64,000 bases of DNA from Lapillicoccus jejuensis (lineage in GTDB: Bacteria; Actinomycetota; Actinomycetes; Actinomycetales; Dermatophilaceae): assembly GCF_006715055.1 (NCBI RefSeq), contig NZ_VFMN01000001.1, forward strand, positions 1 through 64,000. Reading direction: 5' to 3'. The notes below the pieces were generated by a model. The model ran no database searches and was not told the DNA's origin. It was given only the letters and a program-made list of their open reading frames with translations. The position numbers and the translations under genes are program-made. Below, piece by piece: positions 58,340-64,000 of the stretch. The first letter of the stretch is position 1, and each line of letters begins with the position of its first letter.

Positions 58340-58828
58340 TCAGTCGGCTGTCGGAGCGTGCTGGGGCTCGCGGCCCGTGGCCTCGCGCTCGGCGCGCAGG
58401 AGGGTGATGGCGGCCTCGAAGTCCTCGAGGGTGTCGAAGGCCTGGTAGACGGAGGCGAAGCGCAGGTAGGCGACCTCGTCGAGCTCGCGCAGCGGCTCGA
58501 GGACGGCCAGACCCACCTCGTGGGCCTCGACCTCTGGGCTGCCCTGCTGGCGCACCGTCTCCTCGACCCGCTGGGCGAGGACGGCGAGCTGGTCCTCGCT
58601 GACCGGGCGGCCCTGGCAGGCCTTCCGGACCCCGACGAGGACCTTGGCGCGGGAGAACGGCTCCGTCGCACCCGAGCGCTTGACGACGCTGAGGCTCGCG
58701 CTCTCGAGCGTCGTGAAGCGGCGGCCGCACTCCGGGCACTGCCGGCGGCGGCGGATCGCGGTGCCGTCGTCGGTGGTGCGGGAGTCGATGACGCGGGAGT
58801 CGGTGTGGCGGCAGAACGGGCAGTGCAT
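58340..58828 (-). CDS. nrdR: Transcriptional repressor NrdR
   Basis: A 162-residue regulator of ribonucleotide reductase genes. The N-terminal zinc ribbon is [17 protein letters not shown]...[15 protein letters not shown] (two CxxC pairs). It is followed by the ATP-cone domain ([29 protein letters not shown]) that senses ATP/dATP. NrdR binds paired boxes near nrd promoters when dATP is abundant. ATG 58828 has GGAG seven bases upstream and starts at the invariant MxCPFC. The frame is open further upstream, but that part is not conserved. It is co-directional with nrdJ. Two candidate NrdR boxes lie 127-167 bp upstream, so autoregulation of the whole operon is expected. Confidence 0.95.
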   Translation of the reverse strand: MHCPFCRHTDSRVIDSRTTDDGTAIRRRRQCPECGRRFTTLESASLSVVKRSGATEPFSRAKVLVGVRKACQGRPVSEDQLAVLAQRVEETVRQQGSPEVEAHEVGLAVLEPLRELDEVAYLRFASVYQAFDTLEDFEAAITLLRAEREATGREPQHAPTAD

Positions 58829-58894
58829 GGTGACTCCTCTCAGCGTGCGGCAGGGTGGGCGTGACGAGATCGAGGCCGCCTCTCGAGGCGCCTC

Positions 58895-58937
58895 TGTGGA
58901 GAACTCTCGGGACAACAGGTGAACAACCTGTGGAGAA
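58895..58937. promoter_or_regulatory. Two DnaA-box-like sites upstream of nrdR
   Basis: TGTGGAGAA occurs at 58895-58903 and again at 58929-58937. Its complement TTCTCCACA differs at one base from the actinobacterial DnaA box TTGTCCACA, and both copies have the same orientation. DnaA control of nrd genes is known in E. coli; here it is only a possibility. Confidence 0.35.
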
Positions 58938-58954
58938 CCGGACTTCCCGTGTGG

Positions 58955-58995
58955 ACTAGATGTGGACGACTTACAGCCGTGTAACTACTAGATGT
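58955..58995. promoter_or_regulatory. Paired NrdR boxes
   Basis: ACTAGATGT appears at 58955-58963 and 58987-58995 in the same orientation, 32 bp apart (three helix turns), upstream of nrdR. Its complement ACATCTAGT matches the core of actinobacterial NrdR boxes, which occur in pairs at that spacing. The site probably controls nrdR-nrdJ. Confidence 0.75.
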
Positions 58996-59085
58996 AGGGG
59001 TGACAGTACGCCGGGTGTGACGGGCGACGCAAGCGACCCGGCGTGTCCAAAACGGACCAGTGGGGGTACGGCGCGTTGTCGCAGG

Positions 59086-60741
59086 TCAGGGCGCTGAGGT
59101 GGTCCGACGGCCGGGCACGGCGGCGACGAGCGCCTTCGTGTAGCCCTCCTGCGGGTCGGAGAAGATCTGCTCGGGGACCCCGCTCTCGACGACCCGCCCC
59201 TCCCGCATGACGTACACCCGGTGGGCCACGAGCCGCACCACGGCGAGGTCGTGGCTGATGAAGAGGAACGACAAGCCGAGGTCGCGCTGGAGCGACACCA
59301 TGAGGTCGAGGATCTGCTCCTGGACGATGACGTCGAGGGCGCTGACCGCCTCGTCCATGACGACGAGCTCGGGGCGCAGCGCGAGGGCCCGGGCGATGGC
59401 GACGCGCTGGCGCTGGCCTCCGGACAGCTCGTGCGGGTGGCGGTCGGCCAGCGTCGCCGGCAGCGCCACCTGCTCGAGCAGGTCGGCGACGGCCTGGCGG
59501 CGGGAGGCCGCGTCGCCGATCTTGTGGACGCGGAGCGGCTCGGCGACGACCTGCCCGATGGTGTACCGCGGGTCGAGCGAGGCGTACGGGTTCTGGAAGA
59601 CCGGCTGGACCGCGCGGCGGAAGGCCAGGACGTCCCGGCCGCGCAGCGCCGTCACGTCCTGCCCCCGGAAGTGCACCGACCCGCCGTCCGGCGTCTCGAG
59701 CCGCAGCGCGAGCCGGGCGGTCGTCGACTTGCCCGACCCCGACTCCCCCACGATGGCCACCGTCTCGCCCGGGCCGACGACGAGGTCGACCTCGTCGACG
59801 GCGCGGAAGCCCTCGGGCCGGCCGCGCAGGGCGTACCGCTTGACGGCGCGCCGTACCTCCAGCAGTGGAGCGGCCGGCGTCCCGCCGTCCGCGCCCTCGG
59901 CGAGCGCGCGAGGCGTGGCGAGGATCTTCGGGTCGGCGAACCCGGGAGCCGCGGCCAGCAGCCGCCTCGTGTAGTCGTGTTGGGGACGGCGGACGACCTG
60001 CTCCGCCGGCCCGGTCTCGACGACCTCCCCGCGGTACATGACGACGACCCGGTCCGCGCGCTCGGCGGCCAGCGCGAGGTCGTGCGTCACGAGGAGCACG
60101 GCGGCACCGACGTCCGCAGCGAGCTCGGCCATCTGGTCGAGGACCAGCCGCTGCACCGTCACGTCGAGCGCCGACGTGGGCTCGTCGGCGAGCAGCACCT
60201 CCGGCCGGCACGCGAGGGCCATGGCGATGAGCACCCGCTGCCGCATCCCCCCGGAGAACTCGTGCGGGTACTGGTGGAAGCGGGGCTCGGCGTCGTCGAT
60301 GCCGGCGGCCTCGAGCAGCCGGACGGCCTCGTCGTGGGCCGCTCGGCCCCGCGACCGGTCGTGCACCTCGAGGGCCTCGACGATCTGGTCGCCGACCGTC
60401 ATCACTGGGTCGAGGTTGGTCATCGGGTCCTGCGGGACGAGCCCGATCCGGCTGCCGCGCAACGACGTCATCGTCCGCTCACTCGCCGCGGTGAGGTCGA
60501 GCTCCCCGAGCCGGACGACGCCCCCGGTGATCCGCCCGTTGTCGGCCAGCAGCCGGTTGACGCAGGCCACGACGGTGGACTTGCCCGAGCCGGACTCCCC
60601 CACGATGGCCACCGTCTCACCGGCGGCGACGTCGAGGTCGACGTGCCGCACGGCCTCGACCTCACCGTGGGAGGTGGTGAAGCTCACACTGAGGTCGCGG
60701 ATGCTGAGGACCGGGTCGGGCCGGGTCGCGTCCGTGGTCAC
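59086..60741 (-). CDS. Oligopeptide ABC transporter, fused double ATPase (DppD-DppF type)
   Basis: A 551-residue protein with two complete ABC cassettes in tandem. The first has Walker A GESGSGKS (about 48), signature FSGGMRQRV and LLADEPTSALD. The second has GESGSGKST (about 332), signature LSGGQRQRVAIARAL and VVMDEAVSALD, in which the usual PT pair is altered to AV. It would power uptake by dipeptide/oligopeptide permeases. GTG 60741 overlaps the stop of the serine hydrolase by four bases, completing a run of GTGA overlaps from the permease gene. The first part of the operon, with the second permease and a binding protein, probably lies beyond the window. Confidence 0.92.
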   Translation of the reverse strand: MTTDATRPDPVLSIRDLSVSFTTSHGEVEAVRHVDLDVAAGETVAIVGESGSGKSTVVACVNRLLADNGRITGGVVRLGELDLTAASERTMTSLRGSRIGLVPQDPMTNLDPVMTVGDQIVEALEVHDRSRGRAAHDEAVRLLEAAGIDDAEPRFHQYPHEFSGGMRQRVLIAMALACRPEVLLADEPTSALDVTVQRLVLDQMAELAADVGAAVLLVTHDLALAAERADRVVVMYRGEVVETGPAEQVVRRPQHDYTRRLLAAAPGFADPKILATPRALAEGADGGTPAAPLLEVRRAVKRYALRGRPEGFRAVDEVDLVVGPGETVAIVGESGSGKSTTARLALRLETPDGGSVHFRGQDVTALRGRDVLAFRRAVQPVFQNPYASLDPRYTIGQVVAEPLRVHKIGDAASRRQAVADLLEQVALPATLADRHPHELSGGQRQRVAIARALALRPELVVMDEAVSALDVIVQEQILDLMVSLQRDLGLSFLFISHDLAVVRLVAHRVYVMREGRVVESGVPEQIFSDPQEGYTKALVAAVPGRRTTSAP

Positions 60742-61901
60742 CGGGGCGCTCCTGTCGTCGAGGGGGTGGCGAGCGCCGACGTCAGGGCGCCGAGCAGGAC
60801 GGCCTGGATCTCGTCGCCGCTCAGGGTCGCCGGGAGGGTGGCGGCCGTGCCGGCGGGTGGGAGAGGACCGACGACGCCGTGCAGCCGGGTCGCGCCGCCG
60901 GCGACGACCGCTCGGGCGGCGGGCACGAGCGCGACGAAGGTGCCGGTGAAGCCGCTGTGGTGCAGGACCGTCGTCTCCTCGCCGTCGACGACGACTCCGC
61001 GGCGGAAGCCGAGGGCCTGGCTGGGGTCGACCGGGCTGGGTTCGGCGAACCGCGCAAGCACCGGCGCCGGGACGAGCTCCTCGGTGAGCAGCGCCTCCCC
61101 GAGCCGCAGCAGGTCACCGACGCTCGCGAGGAGACCGGCGTGACCCGAGACCCCGCCGAGGGCGTGAGCGGCGTTGCCGTCGTTGGCTTCCCCCACCACC
61201 GGGCCGGCGCGCCAGCCGCCGAACGAGTGGCGGTCGAACGGGACGTCGTACGGGGTGTTCGTCTCGACCATCGCCAGCTCGTAGGCGTCGCTGTCCGCGC
61301 CGGCCGCCGCTGTGGCGGGGTCGACCGGTCCGTAGCGGGCCCTCAGCCCGAGCGGCTCGGCCACCTCGTCGCGGAAGAGCCGGTCGAGACGCACGCCGGT
61401 CACCCGCTCGAGGACGTGGCCGAGGACGACCATCCCGAGGTCGGAGTAGACCCGGGCGGTGCCGGGTGTCCGGTCGAGCGGGAGCGCGAGAACTCGGCGG
61501 ATCGCCGCGTCTCGGTCCGTCGTCTCGGCGTAGAGCGGCCACCACGGCCGCAGCCCGCCGGTGTGGGTGAGCAGCTGCTCGATCGTCACCGCGCCGACGC
61601 CCGCGTCGACGTCGCCGACGTAGCGCCCGACGGGATCCTCGAGCGCGATCGCCCCGGCGGCGACCTGCCGCATGGTGAGGACCGTGGTGACGGCGACCTT
61701 GGTCACCGACGCCTGGTCGAGCAGCGTGTCGCTCGACATGGGCCGCCCGGGCGTCTCCCCGGGGAGCACCGCCCAGCCCGTCGCGGCGACGTGCGACCCC
61801 GCGGGGGTACGGAGCCCTGCGACCGCGCCGGCGGGGTGGGTCCCCGGACCGCCCAGGGCGATGAGCCGCTCGACGGTCCGCTGCAGGTCGACGCCGCTCA
61901 C
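60738..61901 (-). CDS. Serine hydrolase of the beta-lactamase fold (class C-like)
   Basis: A 387-residue penicillin-recognising-type enzyme. The nucleophile motif SxxK is ASVTK (about 70), the second motif is YSD in ARVYSDLGM (Tyr as base, Asp in place of Asn), and the third is HSG in LHHSGFTG. It carries a typical [14 protein letters not shown]. There is no signal peptide, so it is cytoplasmic. Related cytosolic hydrolases act on muropeptides. GTG 61901 overlaps the anmK stop by four bases and its own stop overlaps the ABC ATPase start. Together with AnmK and a peptide permease this suggests cleavage of imported cell-wall peptides; the exact bond is unknown. Confidence 0.85.
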   Translation of the reverse strand: MSGVDLQRTVERLIALGGPGTHPAGAVAGLRTPAGSHVAATGWAVLPGETPGRPMSSDTLLDQASVTKVAVTTVLTMRQVAAGAIALEDPVGRYVGDVDAGVGAVTIEQLLTHTGGLRPWWPLYAETTDRDAAIRRVLALPLDRTPGTARVYSDLGMVVLGHVLERVTGVRLDRLFRDEVAEPLGLRARYGPVDPATAAAGADSDAYELAMVETNTPYDVPFDRHSFGGWRAGPVVGEANDGNAAHALGGVSGHAGLLASVGDLLRLGEALLTEELVPAPVLARFAEPSPVDPSQALGFRRGVVVDGEETTVLHHSGFTGTFVALVPAARAVVAGGATRLHGVVGPLPPAGTAATLPATLSGDEIQAVLLGALTSALATPSTTGAPR

Positions 61902-63115
61902 GACGCCGACCCGCTCGGCGTCGATAGCTCGATCCGTTTCGGCCACAACGAGATCGGCTCGACAACAGGAAGCGGCCGGCCCGGTGCGGCGGTGAGGGAC
62001 CCGAGCACCCGAGGACCGGACGCGCCGGTGCAGCTCGGCACGTTGCCGGGCAGCCCCTGCCGGGTCGCCCAGCCGATGAGAGCGAAGGCGACGGCCTCCT
62101 TCTCCCCCGCCGGCACCCCGAGGTCGTCGGTCGTCATGACCTCGACGTCGTGAGCGAGCTCGCCGATCCGCGCCATCAGCACGGGGTTGCGGACCCCTCC
62201 CCCGGCCGCGACGACGACGTCGAGCCGCGCGTCGCGCAGGGCGTCGGCGACGGTGACGGCGGTCAGCTCGGTGAGGGTGGCGACGAGGTCGGGCAGGGTC
62301 GGTGAGACGCCGGCGCGCCGTACGGCGTCGTCGACGTGACCGAGGTGGAACAGCTCCTTGCCGGAGCTCTTGGGCGGGGTGAGCGCGTAGTACGGCTCGG
62401 CGAGCAGCTCGCGCAGCAGGTCGGCGTCGACGTGCCCGGCGGCGGCCAGCGCCCCGTCGCGGTCGTACGTCTGCGCCCCGTCGGAGAAACGCGTGACGAC
62501 GGCGTCGACGAGCGCGCCGGCGGGGCCGATGTCCCAGGCGACCGGCTCGGTGTCGGGGGCGCAGACGGTGAGGTTGGAGATGCCGCCGAGGTTGAGCGCG
62601 CCGGCCCAGGAGCCGTTGTCGCGGAACGGTGTTAGCAGGAGCCGGTCGAGGACGGGCACGAGCGGGGCGCCCTGGCCGCCGGCGGCGAGATCGGCGGCGC
62701 GCACGTCGGCGACGACGGGCAGACCGGTGGCCTCGGCGATCCACGCCGGCTGCCCGAGCTGCAGCGTGCCGAGCGCCCGACCCTGCTCGACCCAGTGGTA
62801 GACGGTCTGCCCGTGCGAGCAGACGAGGTCGACCTCCGGGGCGCCGGGGAGCACACGCACCGTGTCGACGACGTCGGCGGCGACCGCTGCGAAGGCCTGC
62901 CCGATGAGGGTGTCGAGGCGGCACACCTCGTCGACGCTCGCGGGGCGCGGCGGGAGGGCGGCGATGATCCGGGCGCGGAGCGCGGCGTCGTACGGGACCG
63001 AGGTGGAGTGCTCGACGACGGCGCGCAGCGTGTCCCCGTCGGTGGTGAAGTCGACGACGGCGGCGTCGATCCCGTCGTGCGAGGTGCCGGAGATCATTCC
63101 CAGGACACGGGTCAC
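61898..63115 (-). CDS. anmK: Anhydro-N-acetylmuramic acid kinase
   Basis: A 405-residue sugar kinase of the ASKHA fold. The start [20 protein letters not shown] is the AnmK signature, followed by [31 protein letters not shown] (the Asp acts as base), [27 protein letters not shown], and [14 protein letters not shown] near the end. AnmK opens and phosphorylates 1,6-anhydroMurNAc from peptidoglycan turnover to MurNAc-6-phosphate. GTG 63115 overlaps the permease stop by four bases. The next steps (MurQ etherase, NagZ, NamZ) are not in the window, so the pathway may be completed elsewhere. Confidence 0.95.
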   Translation of the reverse strand: MTRVLGMISGTSHDGIDAAVVDFTTDGDTLRAVVEHSTSVPYDAALRARIIAALPPRPASVDEVCRLDTLIGQAFAAVAADVVDTVRVLPGAPEVDLVCSHGQTVYHWVEQGRALGTLQLGQPAWIAEATGLPVVADVRAADLAAGGQGAPLVPVLDRLLLTPFRDNGSWAGALNLGGISNLTVCAPDTEPVAWDIGPAGALVDAVVTRFSDGAQTYDRDGALAAAGHVDADLLRELLAEPYYALTPPKSSGKELFHLGHVDDAVRRAGVSPTLPDLVATLTELTAVTVADALRDARLDVVVAAGGGVRNPVLMARIGELAHDVEVMTTDDLGVPAGEKEAVAFALIGWATRQGLPGNVPSCTGASGPRVLGSLTAAPGRPLPVVEPISLWPKRIELSTPSGSAS

Positions 63116-63987
63116 CGTCGGCCTCCCGTGCGGTGTTCGAGGGCGGCGCGCAGCGTGTCACCGAGCAGGTTGAGCCCGACGACGGCGACGACGAGGGCGG
63201 CGCCGGGGAAGTAGAGCATCCACGGCGCGACGCTGGACAGGCTCTGCGCGTCGTAGACCATCCCGCCGAGCGAGGCGGCCGGCGGCGGGGTGCCGAAGCC
63301 GAGGAAGCTGAGCGCCGCCTCGGTGAGGATCGCCCACGACAGCGACAGCGTCACCTGCACGACGAGGATGCCGCGCATGTTGGGCACGACGTGCTCGACG
63401 AGGGTCGACAGCCGGCTGCGGCCGAGCGCGATCGAGGCGAGGACGTAGTCGGCCGAGCGCAGCGTGAGGACGGGCGCGCGCGCCACCCGAGCGAAGATCG
63501 GCATGTAGACGACGGCGATCGAGACGGCGACGGTGAACCAGCTGCGCTGCAGCGTCGCCGCCAGCGCGAGCGCGAGCAGCAGCGACGGGAAGGCGAAGAG
63601 CACGTTGGTCAGGACACCGACGACGCGGTCGAGGACGCCCTGGTAGTAGCCGGCCAGCACCCCGAGGACGGTGCCGACGAGACCGGCCGCGGCGACCGAG
63701 ACGAGCGCGATCCGCAGGCTGTTGGCCAGGCCGGAGGCGACGCGGGAGAAGACGTCGCGGCCGAACTGGTCCGTGCCGAACCAGTGCGCGCCGCTCGGCC
63801 CGGTGAGGGCCTGCGCGACGTCCTGCCGGCCCGGGTCGTACGGCGTCCTGCCGGCCAGGGCCAGCAGCGCGAACGCGACGACGACGAGGATGAAGACGGC
63901 GCCGATGACGCCGGCCGGGCCGGCGACGGCACCGAGACGGCGTGGCGCGCGGGGGGTCGTCGTACCGACGCTGGTGCCCGTCGTCAC
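63112..63987 (-). CDS. Oligopeptide ABC transporter permease (DppC type)
   Basis: A 291-residue permease with about six membrane helices (first at about 25-47, [20 protein letters not shown]). It has the DppC-family region [30 protein letters not shown], and a cytoplasmic EAA-like loop [26 protein letters not shown]. The motif [23 protein letters not shown] near the C-terminus is characteristic. GTG 63987 follows GGAGCAG and probably overlaps the stop of an upstream DppB-type gene outside the window. It is translationally coupled to anmK (four-base overlap), tying transport to muropeptide recycling. Confidence 0.9.
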   Translation of the reverse strand: MTTGTSVGTTTPRAPRRLGAVAGPAGVIGAVFILVVVAFALLALAGRTPYDPGRQDVAQALTGPSGAHWFGTDQFGRDVFSRVASGLANSLRIALVSVAAAGLVGTVLGVLAGYYQGVLDRVVGVLTNVLFAFPSLLLALALAATLQRSWFTVAVSIAVVYMPIFARVARAPVLTLRSADYVLASIALGRSRLSTLVEHVVPNMRGILVVQVTLSLSWAILTEAALSFLGFGTPPPAASLGGMVYDAQSLSSVAPWMLYFPGAALVVAVVGLNLLGDTLRAALEHRTGGRR

Positions 63988-64000
63988 CTGCTCCGCGGGG

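Noticed and set aside
58988-60211. 407-codon minus-strand frame overlapping the ABC ATPase
   Set aside because: Out of frame with the clear Walker and signature motifs of the real gene.
1-64000. tRNA or rRNA genes, prophage, insertion sequences
   Set aside because: No cloverleaf-like sequence with conserved CCA-end stems, no transposase, integrase or phage structural genes were found on either strand by reading.

Overview
The window is chromosomal DNA of a very high-GC Gram-positive actinobacterium. The evidence is the GC-rich codon usage, many GTG starts, DUF2510 and excalibur domains, an F420-type deazaflavin oxidoreductase, a Pls/PosA-type peptide synthetase, and NrdR next to the B12-dependent NrdJ. 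Chemotaxis and c-di-GMP proteins point to a free-living, perhaps motile organism. A Micrococcales/Intrasporangiaceae-like source is plausible, but no marker gene here proves it. No rRNA, tRNA, CRISPR array, prophage or insertion sequence was seen.

Layout. 0-6 kb: damaged or small genes (frame-disrupted secreted protein, SRPBCC protein, lipoprotein, unknown proteins, frameshifted GAF/Fis-type regulator) and an aldo/keto reductase. 7-16 kb: a VapBC module, a 1,293-residue Pls/PosA-type NRPS translationally coupled to an M1 metallopeptidase, a convergent pair NERD-helicase/phosphopantetheinyl transferase, and a secreted HNH protein. 16-24 kb: two further NERD proteins, a methyl-accepting chemotaxis protein interrupted by an amber codon, an Ala-rich excalibur protein and a GGDEF-EAL protein. 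24-34 kb: a PLD-helicase-DUF3427 protein, small proteins, and a three-subunit molybdenum aldehyde oxidase operon of PaoABC type. 34-40 kb: two more toxin-antitoxin modules, a DUF2786 gene divergent from an unknown gene whose paralogue lies at 3.6 kb, a truncated histidine kinase abutting a truncated membrane-protein gene, a fourth NERD protein and a small secreted protein. 40-44 kb: amidohydrolase, DUF59, alcohol dehydrogenase, DUF1097 and ABM-domain genes. They resemble the accessory half of propane/acetone monooxygenase clusters, but no monooxygenase is present.

44.3-55 kb is a defence island with visibly lower GC: one leftward operon of SNF2-type helicase, DUF4391 protein, type III Mod, type III Res and an OLD-family ATPase/TOPRIM nuclease (frameshifted). 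Every junction overlaps or is separated by only 4 bp. This is the strongest candidate for an under-described system. 55-59 kb holds nrdR-nrdJ with a pair of candidate NrdR boxes. 59-64 kb is a fully overlapping operon (oligopeptide ABC permease, AnmK, a beta-lactamase-fold serine hydrolase, a double ABC ATPase) that looks like uptake and recycling of cell-wall fragments.

Several genes are broken by single-base frame errors or a nonsense codon, mostly in the first 5 kb. Whether these are real decay or sequencing errors cannot be decided here. An 8-bp palindrome, CCGTACGG, occurs at least 14 times across the window but not in the defence island.
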